Shown here one piece after another: positions 1 to 10,890 of a DNA stretch of 64,000 bases; positions within the stretch are counted from its first letter, which is position 1; every line of letters starts with the position of its first letter. Origin of the DNA: Castor canadensis. Lineage: Eukaryota; Chordata; Mammalia; Rodentia; Castoridae. Both the position numbers and the translations under genes were made by a program. The DNA lies in NCBI RefSeq assembly GCF_047511655.1, contig NC_133402.1, forward strand, positions 63,988,951 to 64,052,950. Direction: 5' to 3'. A model generated the notes under the pieces. The model made no database searches. It saw only the letters and a list, made by a program, of their open reading frames with translations, and was not told the DNA's origin.

Positions 1-545
1 TGAGAGGCCATTATTCAGTCTCCCTTAGCATCTGTTCCCTTCCCTCAGACTCTAAGATTTATGTAGGAGACTCTGCATTCACTCTCCTTTTTCTTAATAA
101 TAGAAGCTTAGTTTTATTCAGTGTGGCAATTGCAAAGCTTGATGACATTCAATTTCCCAGTCTTGGCTGTAATACAAAGAGATGAGTTAGCATTGCTCTA
201 GCCAATAAGTGACCAGATGAAGTCCACTGAGCATTTCTTCCAGGGATTTTGTTTTCATGGTAAAATGTGTCACCCCTTTTTTTCTGTAACCATGTTTTAG
301 AGTCTAGAAGAGGAATAATTATCTTAAATAAGAATTAATACATCAACGTGTCTACGTTAAGGATAAGAAACAAAAATATGGGACAAGCCATGGTTACTGT
401 TGCTGTATCGTATCAGTGTAAGGTTCACCTCTTTTGTTCCTCTACTCGGGGAAAAAACTTCATTACATACTTAATCCATTATTGTAGGGATTTTTGATAA
501 CTTATTATAGATTTGTAGGGTTTTTATTTTTTCTTAGCCAGTGAG
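1..545. other. Unassigned left flank of the first L1
   Basis: No gene, RNA gene or recognisable repeat is visible. The DNA is AT-rich with no long open frame. Its right edge is the copy of the 13-bp duplication that borders the L1 poly(A) side. Confidence 0.5.
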
Positions 546-558
546 TGAAATCTTGCTT
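546..558. repeat. Target-site duplication, 3'-side copy, of first L1
   Basis: The 13 bases TGAAATCTTGCTT occur here, directly before the T-run that is the reverse complement of the L1 A-tail. They recur exactly at 3006-3018, where L1 homology stops. The last two T's overlap the T-run, so the exact edge is ambiguous by about 2 bases. Confidence 0.88.
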
Positions 559-599
559 TTTTTTTTTCATTTTTCTTTTATTATTCATATGTGCATACA

Positions 600-668
600 A
601 GACTTGGTTCATTTCTCCCCCCTGCCCCCACCCCCTCCCTTACCACCCACTCCGCCCCCTCCCCCCCC
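600..668 (-). other. L1 3' UTR polypurine tract (G-rich on minus strand)
   Basis: The plus strand shows repeated C-runs broken by single T or A bases, so the L1 sense strand has many G-runs of three or more. A G-rich tract at this place is a known feature of mammalian L1 3' UTRs and can form G-quadruplexes. The same tract recurs in the other two young copies (35228-35291 and 42350-42411). Confidence 0.75.
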
Positions 669-1046
669 AATACTCAGCAGAAACTATTTTGCCCTTATTT
701 CTAATTTTGTTGTAGAGAGAGTATAAGCAATAATAGGAAGGAACAAGGGTTTTTGCTGGTTGAGATAAGGGTAGCTATACAAGGCATTGACTCACATTGA
801 TTTCCTGTGCGTGGGTGTTACCTTCTAGGTTAATTCTTTTTGATCTAACCTTTTCTCTAGTTCCTGGTCCCCTTTTCCTATTGGCCTCAGTTACTTTTAA
901 GGTATCTGCTTTAGTTTCTCTGTGTTAAGGGCAACAAATGCTAGCTAGTTTTTTAGGTGTCTTACCTATCCTCAACCCCTCCCTTGTGTGCTCTCGCTTT
1001 TATCATGTGCTCATAGTCCAATCCCATTGTTGTGTTTGCCCTTGAT

Positions 1047-3005
1047 CTAATGTCCACATATGAGGGAGAACATGCAATTTTTGGTCTTTTGGGCCAGGCT
1101 AACCTCACTCAGAATGATGTTCTCCAATTCCATCCATTTACCAGTGAATGATAACATTTCGTTCTTCTTCATGGCTGCATAAAATTCCATTGGGTATAGA
1201 TACCACATTTTCTTAATCCATTCGTCAGTGCTGGGGCATCTTGGCTGTTTCCATAACTTGGCTATTGTGAATAGTGCCGCAATAAACATGGATGTGCAGG
1301 TGCCTCTGGAGTAGCAGTCTTTTGGGTATACCCCCAAGAGTGGTATTGCTGGATCAAATGGTAGATCGATGTCCAGCTTTTTAAGTAGCCTCCAAATTTT
1401 TTCCCAGAGTGGTTGTACTAGTCTACATTCCCACCAACAGTGTAAGAGGGTTCCTTTTTCCCCGCATCCTCGCCAACACCTGTTGTTGGTGGTGTTGCTG
1501 ATGATGGCTATTCTAACAGGGGTGAGGTGGAATCTTAGCGTGGTTTTAATTTGCATTTCCTTTATTGCTAGAGATGGTGAGCATTTTTTCATGTGTTTTC
1601 TGGCCATTTGAATTTCTTCTTTTGAGAAAGTTCTGTTTAGTTCACCTGCCCATTTCTTTATTGGTTCATTAGTTTTGGGAGAATTTAGTTTTTTAAGTTC
1701 CCTGTATATTCTGGTTATCAGTCCTTTGTCTGATGTGTAGTTGGCAAATATTTTCTCCCACTCTGTGGGTGTTCTCTTCAGTTTAGAGACCATTTCTTTT
1801 GATGAACAGAAGCTTTTTAGTTTTATGAGGTCCCATTTATCTATGCTATCTCTTAGTTGCTGTGCTGCTGGGGTTTCATTGAGAAAGTTCTTACCTATAC
1901 CTACTAACTCCAGAGTATTTCCTACTCTTTCTTGTATCAACTTAAGAGTTTGGGGTCTGATATTAAGATCCTTGATCCATTTTGAGTTAATCTTGGTATA
2001 GGGTGATATACATGGATCTAGTTTCAGTTTTTTGCAGACTTCTAACCAGTTTTCCCAGCAGTTTTTGTTGAAGAGGCTATTTCTCCATCGTATATTTTTA
2101 GCTCCTTTGTCAAAGATAAGTTGCTTATAGTTGTGTGGCTTCATATCTGGATCCTCTTATTCTGTTCCACTGGTCTTCATGTCTGTTTTTGTGCCAGTAC
2201 CATGCTGTTTTTATTGTTATTGCTTTGTAATATAGTTTGAAGTCAGGTATTGTGATACCTCCTGCATTGTTCTTTTGACTGAGTATTGCCTTGGCTATTC
2301 GTGGCCTCTTGTGTTTCCATATAAATTTAACAGTAGATTTTCCAATCTCTTTAATGAATGTCCTTGGAATTTTGATGGGAATTGCATGAAACATGTAGAT
2401 TACTTTGGGGAGTATCGACATTTTTACTATGTTGATTCTACCAATCCATGAGCATGGGAGATCTCTCCACTTTCTATAGTCTTCCTCAATCTCTTTCTTC
2501 AGAAGTGTATAGTTTTCCTTGTAGAGGTCTTTCACATCCTTTGTTAGGTTTACACCTAGGTATTTGATTTTTTTTGAGGCTATTGTAAATGGAATTGTTT
2601 TCATACATTCTTTTTCCTTTTGCTCATTGTTAGTGTATAGAAATGCTAATGATTTTTCTATGTTGATTTTATATCCTGCTACTTTGCTATAGCTATTGAT
2701 GATGTCTAGAAGCTTCTGAGTAGAGTTTTTTGGGTCTTTAAGGTATAGGATCATGTCATCTGCAAATAGGGATATTTTGACAGTTTCTTTACCTATTTGT
2801 ATTCCTTTTATTCCTTCTTCTTGCCTAATTGCTCTGGCTAGGAATTCCAGTACTATGTTGAATAGGAGTGGAGATAGTGGTCATCCTTGTCTGGTTCCTG
2901 ATTTTAGAGGGAATGGTTTTAATTTTTCTCTGTTAAGTATAATGCTGGCTGTAGGTTTGTCATATATAGCTTTTATAATGGTGAGGAACTTTCCTTCTAT
3001 TCCTA
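1047..3005 (-). pseudogene. LINE-1 ORF2 remnant (RT palm to C-terminus), disrupted
   Basis: ORF2 encodes the L1 endonuclease/reverse transcriptase that nicks target DNA and copies the element's RNA. Only the part from the middle of the RT domain to the natural end remains. The catalytic FADD motif is at 2755-2766. The C-terminal segment keeps the CX3CX7HX4C cysteine motif, then a typical L1 C-terminus ending in ICGH before the stop at 1047. Two lesions break the frame. A TGA at 2881-2883 replaces what looks like a cysteine codon just upstream of the palm motif. An extra base near 2157-2158 shifts the frame between the RT domain and the C-terminal domain. The pieces are 2881-3005, a short link to 2754, 2125-2754 and 1047-2144. 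Bases 3006-3096 extend the first open frame but are flanking DNA, not L1. Confidence 0.93.
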
Positions 3006-3018
3006 TGAAATCTTGCTT
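3006..3018. repeat. Target-site duplication, 5'-side copy, of first L1
   Basis: Exact match to 546-558. The L1 reading frame runs naturally up to base 3005 and loses L1 character here, so this marks the truncation point. Confidence 0.88.
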
Positions 3019-3395
3019 GATAGCCCTCAGGAGATGATCTTTCCTATCTTGATCACTCACATACTTCCAACAAACTGAGCATAGCAGAACATACATTAGG
3101 AAGCCATCAAAAGTTTGTATGAACTTCTTATGAGATTTTCCCTTTTGATCTAATAGTTTAAGAAGGGAGGGTGAGTAAATTATTCAAAACAAAAAGTGCC
3201 AGTATTCTAAAGTGACAGCAAGTTGGTTGTATTCAGGGAACTAATTGAAACTGGTGAGACTGCAAACTAAGTAGGGAAGGGGAGAATTTGCTAAAGCCTA
3301 TGGCAGTAAGGCTATATAGGATCATTGAGGGCCATTTAAAAAATTCTAAGTGAATCGATTAGTGACTGACAGATTTTAGGTGAGGTTATCATACT
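3019..3395. other. Unassigned sequence between L1 and LTR relic
   Basis: No gene or repeat that I can name. It is the right flank of the first L1. Confidence 0.4.
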
Positions 3396-3856
3396 GTTGT
3401 AGATTGAATGTGGAATGTTCTCCACAAACTCATGTATTAGGGACTTGGTTCCCAGCTGATGGGATTTTGGGAAATGATTGACTCCCAAGGACTCTGACCC
3501 GATCAAAGGATTAATCAGTCCATGGATGAATTCAAAATAGGATGGCATTGTTGGAAGGTGGCAAAAAGTAGGCTGTGGGGCCTAGTTGGAGGAAGTGGGT
3601 CACTGGGGAGCACCCTGAAAATTACACTTGTCCTCTAACCCTTCCTCTCTGCTTCCTGCTCTCCATGAGGTGAGCTGCTTTGCTCTGCCAGATGCTCCCT
3701 GTCACAATGTCCATCCTCACCTCAGGCCCAAGCAATAGGATTGACTGACCATGAGCTACCGCTTCTGAAACCATGAGCCCAAAGTAGATCTTTCCTCTTT
3801 AAAATTGCTTCTTTCAGGTATTTGGTCACAGTGATGAAAGTCTCCCGAACACAATA
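3396..3856 (+). mobile_element. MaLR-type solo LTR relic
   Basis: The stretch has the word order of a family common in rodent and other mammalian genomes: a TGTT-like start and a 'ggggcctagttggaggaagtgggtcactgggg' type middle. It then has a run resembling 'gagcccaaagtagatctttcc' (a decayed AATAAA-bearing 3' part) and 'caggtatttggtcacagtgatg' near the end, closing at about AACA. The TG...CA ends and the internal polyadenylation-like signal fit a solo LTR. No internal retroviral coding sequence is attached. I am confident it is a dispersed repeat but not of the exact family name; an unclassified rodent repeat (URR1-like) is the alternative. Confidence 0.55.
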
Positions 3857-4961
3857 TTTGTGTTTTTAGAAGCATTTTTAAGTGGATGTGTAATGAAAGG
3901 TGGGCGGGTGCTTTGAATGAGGTTAAGAGCATATGGAAATTATCTACATGAGAGATGAAGGGAGGCTGGTTTTGTGGTCCTATAAATGGAAAAAAGTGGA
4001 TTGGTTAGAGACATTGAGGGGCAAAATTGATAGAAGTTGATGGTTTCCTGGACATGGGGGAGAAGAAGGGTGGAATTGGTTTAGCTCTTAGATCTCTGGC
4101 AGTGTATGTACTAGGGTCTGTGACAGCACATCATGGCATTCCTCTGTTCAGGGTATCCTACTCAGAATCCTTTGTTGACTATTTACCATGTACCAAGTTA
4201 GTAAGTGCACAAGACATAAGCCTATGACTGCTTAAGACCAGCCCTCAAGGGCTCTTACACCAGGGTGGGGTGCATAATTTTTATGATTTTCTATGTGTGC
4301 TCTGTGGAATATTTGGGGATTCAATAGCCTTGGAGACAAATTAAGCATATAAATAAAGGTAATAATAACAACAGCAGTATTCATATAATACAGCATAATG
4401 CTGTAATAAAAGAATATAACTTAAAAATACTGGAGATATGGGTTGGGTGACTTCAAAAGCAAGCATTCTCCATGAAATGGGAAGAGTTACTACCTATCTT
4501 TCTGGGAGCTTTAAGTCTCAAAATTCTGGTGGAGTTTGAGCTATAAAATTCTTTGTTTCTGCAGTACTACTTATTTTTCCAGGCAAAACAAAATGGATTG
4601 TCTTCCATCATATTTCATCAGCTGATGAATTTTGAAAAATACAGTAACCAGAGAATGGATACCAGTGTAATGATTTGTCTCCACACCGTTTCCCCTTGGG
4701 TAAGAAGTGGGCTTAGAGAGGTTGTATAGCTTCTCATTAAGTTGAACTTGGTGGCTCCTGAAGTGATATCATGCCCTTTCAATTATTTACTTCCTCTAGC
4801 TTCTGAAAGCATGAGGTATAGCACTCTGAGAAGCTTTCAATGCTTTCAGTAAAAGAATCATTCTTTTATATATCCTGAAACCATGTGTTTGCCTGCTAAA
4901 ATCATGATTTGTTTTCACAAATTTTCTGTGCGTATGAAATAGCACTGTGGTTTACTTTTTT
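3857..4961. other. Unassigned; possible decayed MIR near 4690-4775
   Basis: No gene is visible. At 4690-4775 a stretch like 'gtaagaagtgggcttagagaggttgtatagcttct' resembles the minus strand of MIR (aactgaggctcagagaggttaagtaactt), too decayed to be sure. Confidence 0.3.
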
Positions 4962-5046
4962 GGGTTGGTGGAGTGGCTCAAGTGGTAGAGTGCCTGCCTA
5001 GCAAATGTAAGGCCCTGTATTCAAACCCCAGTACCACCCCCCAAAA
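4962..5046 (+). mobile_element. ID-like tRNA-derived SINE
   Basis: It contains GTGGCTCAAGTGGTAGAG, a pol III A-box region typical of tRNA-derived rodent SINEs. The B-box region 'gtattcaaacccca' follows and then a C/A-rich end. It is a monomer without a B1 half. It would be copied by L1 proteins; there is no sign that it is a functional tRNA gene. Confidence 0.85.
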
Positions 5047-6620
5047 CATTTCTAAACACTTCATTAAATCTGTTTTTATTGTTTTTCTGCTTTTTCTGTT
5101 TTCTCAAGGAAGCATTTTCCCCACAGCAGTTCCATGAAAACTTTCCTAGATTCTTAGGGGTCTTAATTGTGATTTAGAGTTGAATTGAGGTGGATAAGGG
5201 AATCTCTTGGAACAATTGCAACAACTGAACTTAAAACTTGGCCTAGAAACTCTTATGGTTTGCTGAATCACTAAAGGTGAAAATGAATGTGGAGCTATTT
5301 AAAACATAATTAATAGAATCTCGTTAGTGTATCACATCCTGATCTGTTGAGCTGCTCTCAAACTCCTCCAAATCTGTAGTGTCAGCATCTGGGAATGATG
5401 TTAAGCTCTGCTACTCCATTTTTCAATGCCACAGATATGTCATTAACCCTGTGAAACTCTAATAATGAGGATGCAGTTTAGGCCTCGAAGACTTTGTCTA
5501 AAGCTCTCCCTATCCTTCCTCAGGGTGCTTAAATCACAAATGGAGCATTAGTAGACTTTTAGCATTTAACACAAAAACCATTCTTCCATTTCAGAAATGT
5601 ACCACGCAGGCTGTTATACACAATCACTAGGGTAGAGCCGCTTCCCGCAACCAGCCCACTGTTATAATCAAGCTTTTTGTGATAAGAGTGTTTTAAACCA
5701 TCTTGACAAATGCTTATAATTATGCTACTTATCATATGGAACTCTCAGTAGCCTCAAAGGGATTTAAGTGTATGATAGAATCTTCCTTTTAAAAGAGTTT
5801 AGCAGCTAGCAAATGTCCTTTCTTAGGCACGGAAAGTACATTTTAGATACATAAAACCACAATAAATGTACTCTTAACTGTGTCAACCGTTGTGGTAATC
5901 AAGCTCTTTTCTTTGCAAAGTATGTAAACTGTGTCATTATGCATGCTCGTAGAGGACATAATGACCTTTCTCCACACAAGCCAGGAGAAGGCCTGCATAT
6001 AGATCCTTTCTAATCAGACTTCAGAGTTTAAGCAGTTTGGTCACCAGGATAATTAGGCCACCAGAGCTCCTCGTCCCCCTGCCTACCTGTCAACTCCAAT
6101 GGCTGGTGAAAGATAATTTGCCAAATAGAAAAAGTGTATGTAGGACAAAGTAGGAAATTTGTAACCTGTCACCTTTAAAGGCTCTGAGGAATAACTGACA
6201 AAGTCCTAAAGTCAATGCCAGTTGCCTACCCCAGAAAATATGGGAACTTCTTATATAAGTCCTGAAACATTTATCTGACAATTTTAAAATACGGGAAAGT
6301 TTGACCAGAATGTTTTGCGAAGCCTTTCAAGCAGTCTCCAAGTGAGACTAGCATTCAGTGTTTAGGTACTCTTCAGTTCCTTGGCTTAGCCATATTTCAA
6401 GTTAATAATAGGATGTGAACTTCATTTGTCTCCCAGCTGAATCTCAGAATTTGGAGTTCTAAAATTTTCTTTCTTATCTTTTGATTTTCTCACTAGAATT
6501 TACTACAGCAGGCAATAAATATTTGCTTTAGATGGGATATCTATGTTTTCTGAAATCAGATTTATTATTTTGGCTTTATAAGTAAATATTTAACCCTGTG
6601 CTCTTCTGCATGTATCTTCC
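5047..6620. other. Unassigned AT-rich sequence
   Basis: No repeat family, coding frame or RNA gene recognised. Short chance frames only. Confidence 0.4.
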
Positions 6621-6632
6621 ATATATATATGG

Positions 6633-6661
<29 letters not shown>
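6621..6661. repeat. (TA)n microsatellite
   Basis: A short (AT)5 run, GGC, then an uninterrupted TA run of about 28 bases. Confidence 0.95.
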
Positions 6662-6665
<4 letters not shown>

Positions 6666-9600
6666 GTAGAGGATGAGGTAAAATACTGAGTTAAATAGTC
6701 AAAGGGAAGCAGAAGTTATTAATTTTTGTGTATGTATATATAAATGGATATCTAGGTTTAATAAAAATATTAAATTACTTGACTATGTTAATTTCAGTAA
6801 ATTAAGTAGAAAAAGATGAGTTTAGGGTCTAAATCTTTTTTCTTTGGTCTTCTTTTCATCCCAATGCTCTCACACTCAAAAATCAATGGTAAACTCTCAA
6901 GCTTGCATTTTTTTGGTTCCAGTAGAATTGAAGTCCTGTACAGGGAGCTGCCCCCTCAAATCGACTCTGTTACCTTCTTTTGTGCATGCCTTTGAGGGCG
7001 TGTGCTTATTTACTGCAAACAGCAGTGGCACAGCATAAATCCATATGACTCTTTTGCTGTTCACAATCTGGGAAAATGGCAAAATCAAAGCGGAATGGAT
7101 TGGGTGGTATAAGAACGCAAACATATTTTGTTGTTTTGATTAACGTGTAGGCAGTTTTATGATGTCAGGACTGCTGGAAGAGTGATACCCCTTCATTGAG
7201 AGCAGTTTTAATCCTACAGGAAAGATCAGAGAGACAAAACCAGGAGCTTTGAGTAAGCTACTTATCTAATTTGATGTGGGCTGATGTCATTATGGAATGG
7301 GTGAGGATTCATCTTTCCCTTTCGGTAAATGGAATATTTGCAGTTTTCAATGTAAACCCACTTTTAAGAATTCCAGTCTGCATTTTAAAGTCTTATTTTG
7401 CTATTAGTTGCCTTTGGGTGCACACCGTGGTCCTTTTGTTTGATTGCTCTGACACATTGGCAGACGCTCCTCTGTAAAACCAAAAGAGGTCTGCTTTTTA
7501 GGTATTTAGGAACTAGAGGGAAGGAGTAGTAAAACCGTAGCACCTCTCTCCTTGATATCAATGACGTCTTAACTATTGTCTATGTTACCATCTCCGCTAA
7601 GTTCTATCTATGCTCAATGGTCAGATTCCTTTAATATATACTACATCTTTTTTTTGGTCTCTGCTAAGCCTGTATACTTACATTAGAATTAAACTTCTTG
7701 TACTTCCAAAGTCCTAGCTGTCAGGGCTGCCCTAGAACTGATAACAAAATGTCCCATGACCATGCAGCTTGGAGGGTAGACACAATAAGGGTGAGAAATT
7801 GGGTGCCTTGGTGTTGTTTGCCATCAGAGGCTCACTGTGATCAGAATTGAAAAGTGTGTCAGCATCTGTCCTCATTCTGCTGTGCAGCATAGTGTTTCTG
7901 ACAGGCAATGCTTCACCATAGAAGCTTATTTGAAGAGGGCTTGTGTAGTACACTGTACTTTCATAAATCAAAGACCAGGGCTGCTCATGTCCTCCTGTTT
8001 AGGAATAAATGAAATCGAAAATGAAATGCCTAGTAAGGAACACTTAGCTGCAAAGGTTAGCAACTGGGACAGGGAGTGGGAATGAGAGAATGAGGACTAG
8101 GTGATTTATTAAATTGACAAAATCTCTAATTTTGCAATTTACCAGCACTTCCCTTTGTTCTGCTCTCAGGAGACGTAGAGAACGGCTGGTCACTACCACC
8201 TGTGTAAGAATCCATAATATTCTTGAATAGAATTAATAAATTTCCTTGTACTCCTAGAAAAAGACCAATTTCTTTCATCTTTCCAAAGTGGTAAATGAAA
8301 CCATCAGTCTAGATATTCAAAATGTTTTCTGAAGATGGTTGGTTTCTGAGCCCAGAAGAGAAACTTTCTCTAATAAATGGAAGGAAATTTATTGTCCAGA
8401 TTGAAGTGGAAAAGAGAAAGTCAGTAATTCTAGTCATGCTGCTTGGTCTTATGGGAAACTAAGGACAGAACATCCATTGGGCCTCATGAGAACAGGAACT
8501 CTAGTCTAACCGGGCCTCTGGGAGATAGGTACAAAAAGGCTACTAAGATCAAAAGCCACTTGGTGTGCATTTTGATGGTGACCCCTAGTCACCTGCACTC
8601 TGCACTCTGCAGAGTGCAGAGCTTCTTTGTATTTCCATCCATATCCAGTATTAAGGCACAGCTGTTAGCATGACTTGGCTACTCTTATCTGCTGCAGCTT
8701 CTATAATTCAGCCAACCACTCTTTTTCCATTTGCTACTACAAAATTCCAAAGGGTTGGTGATTGACACAATTTCATAGACCATTGATCAGATTATGTGTT
8801 GATGGTCCATCCTTGGTTCAGTCTATAATGAGAGATTCACATGGGACAGACATCTCCACTGATATGAAGAGCTGCTCATGGCTCTGCTGGCAGAGTGGGG
8901 ATGGCAGCTTGTCAGGGATTAGGAGGGCTGGCATTGATGGTTAAGAGGAGGGGGAGAACAACTCTTTTCTGTTGCTTTCCCCCCTAAGCATAGCCTGAAG
9001 ATTACAAATGCCTTTTGCTACAGCAGTGGCCTCACAACATGGACAAACAACTCTCAAATGCTACAGACTGAGATCCTTGGTTACTTTCCTGGCTCTACAT
9101 GGATACCACCTTCCTATTTTCAGTTACCTTTATGACTTCCAAATACTTGGTATATCTTGAGTTCTGTTCGCTTTTTGAGTATCACAATTTCTTTTATGAC
9201 AATTGATGTATTTCAGTTTTGTTTATCTTTTTGGATCAATTTTAATAACATATTTTACCTGAATTTTAAATGTTTTTATATAGAAAGCCCTCTATTATAC
9301 TGGTTAATAAATTGATTAAATTCTTGATGCTATTATTTTCTTTCTGTCTTAAATTTGTTTTTTTAAACTAATTCAATTAAAAGTGTAAGAATGAAGGTAG
9401 CCCTACAAAGCTTCACTGAAGAACATTGGCAAAGATTAACTAGGAGAAAAGGGGTACACATTTATTAATGAGCAAATGGGGTTTGTCAAAATGAATGAGT
9501 TCAATCTGTATCTATTCTCTTATAATTCATCTCATGATGAATTGTTACATGAGAAAGCAGTTGAAGAGTTAAATGTCTAAAGTTATGAATTCTGTACTTT

Positions 9601-10070
9601 CCCACTAAAAGAATGTCAAAAGTCCATCCAGAAATGTGGACAGATTTCACTCTTTCATTTTGCAAGAAGAATTAATTGCATATCAACCTGATTTTGTTCA
9701 TAAGCTTAATAAGATGAACAGGGTACAATTGCTATGCTTGGAATTATTTTAACAACAGATACCATCTTTGTCAAACACGCCCTCTTTGGCTCATTCTGGG
9801 TCAGGAGCATCACTTTTTAGCCACTTAGGGCTCAAAGTCCAGGTTCCATGTATTCCTGGCTGCAAGGTCTTCAGAGAGTCCCAGATATTAGTCTTCATCT
9901 TCATCAAACAGATTGGTGCCTACATCTATCTGAGTTCTTGTCACGTTATCATTTTTCTTTGTTAATTTTTATTTCAGATCATTGCAACATGAGCTCATTG
10001 TTAAGGTGATAAAGTATACAGATATTCAAGACAGCTACCTGCCATCACCTACTTGAAATAACCTAAGAGA
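6662..10070. other. Unassigned sequence, about 3.4 kb
   Basis: No gene or nameable repeat was recognised apart from the palindrome listed at 8598-8621. Open frames of 60-82 codons occur on both strands but overlap each other and show no protein family I know. Confidence 0.35.
8598..8621. repeat. Perfect 24-bp palindrome
   Basis: The sequence from 8598 to 8621 equals its own reverse complement, centred on a CTGCAG (PstI) site between 8609 and 8610. It is built from two direct copies of a 'ctgcactct' word meeting their inverted copies. It is GC-balanced, unlike the simple TA palindromes elsewhere. Confidence 0.9.
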
Positions 10071-10271
10071 ATATCTTGATGATGTTTATTGCTATATAGT
10101 TCTATTATATGAACCTGCTTAAAAATATTGACTTATGTTTGGTTGTTTTCCAAAAGTGGGATTATGAGATACCTATTATTTTGTAACCTGTTTTTTCATT
10201 TACCATTATATAATGAACACTCTTCTAGTTCAACAGATTTATACATGATCCATCCTTTTATGAAAAACTAA

Positions 10272-10890
10272 GAAAATAATTATTTGTGGTAAAATATACA
10301 TAACGAAATTTTCCCTCTTAACCATTTTAAATAGTTCAGTAGTATTAAGTATATCCATGCTTGTGTGCAACCAATCTCCATTCATTCTTTTCATTTGGTA
10401 AAAACTGCAACTGTATACCTCTGCTCCCACTTTCCCCCAGTCCCCAGTCCTTTGTGTCTTTCTGATTGTGACAACTCTATCACATTTAATGGAGTGATAT
10501 AGTATTTATCTTTTCATGACTGGCTTATTTAGTTTCACCTAATATCTCAAGGTTCATCCATGTTGTAGCTTGTGTTAGAATTCCCTTCCCTTTTAGAGAT
10601 GAACATATACACCACATTAGGTTTATTCACTCTTTGGTAGCTTCTACTTTTTAGTTAATGTGAATGATGGTGCTAGAATCTGCTTATATAAAAATCTCTT
10701 TGAGATCCTCTTTCCATTTCTTTATGTTACATACTCAGAATTATAATTGCTGGTTCATATGGCAAGTCTATGTTTATTTTTTAAGAAACATCATACTGTT
10801 TTCCATAGCAATTGTACCATTTTATATTTCAACATCAGTGCACAGTGTTCTGATTTCTCTAGTAACTCATACTTTCAGACAAATTCAAAC
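10272..10890 (-). mobile_element. Ancient LINE-1 (L1M-type) 3' portion
   Basis: On the plus strand the word order is that of reversed L1M: 'tgtggtaaaatatacataac', 'cttttcatgactggcttattt', 'caaggttcatccatgttgtagc', 'tacaccacatt', 'attgctggttcatatgg', 'catactgttttccatagc'. This matches the antisense of the ORF2 C-terminus and 3' UTR of old mammalian L1s. It is full of small indels, so no frame survives. The preceding 10070-10271 has further L1-like words and may be part of the same element. Confidence 0.8.

Larger units (their letters stand above)
557..3005 (-). mobile_element. Young 5'-truncated LINE-1 (about 2.45 kb)
   Basis: Read on the minus strand, this is the 3' half of an L1: ORF2 from the reverse-transcriptase palm onward, then a 3' UTR with a purine-rich tract, then an A-tail (T-run at 557-567). 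Homology stops at 3005, exactly where a 13-bp target-site duplication begins. That is the expected structure of an insertion made by target-primed reverse transcription that stopped before the 5' end. The element is little decayed: I see one nonsense change and one single-base insertion in about 1.95 kb of ORF2. The 80-residue C-terminal stretch differs at only three positions from the L1 copy at 33977-35360. No promoter, ORF1 or endonuclease domain is present, so it cannot move by itself. Confidence 0.95.

Noticed and set aside
541..726. Proline-rich open frame, plus strand (same type at 42243-42512 plus and 35185-35400 minus)
   Set aside because: It is the antisense reading of the L1 3' UTR purine tract and A-tail, not a protein.
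1369..2001. Open frames on the plus strand (also 2753-3037 plus; 33942-34160 and 34276-34533 minus)
   Set aside because: They are antisense shadows of L1 ORF2. The near-identical peptides at 1.4-2.0 kb and 33.9-34.5 kb arise because both lie opposite the same L1.
4962..5046. tRNA gene, suggested by A- and B-box-like sequence
   Set aside because: No cloverleaf with a sensible anticodon arm; the same sequence recurs as an A-tailed SINE throughout the window.
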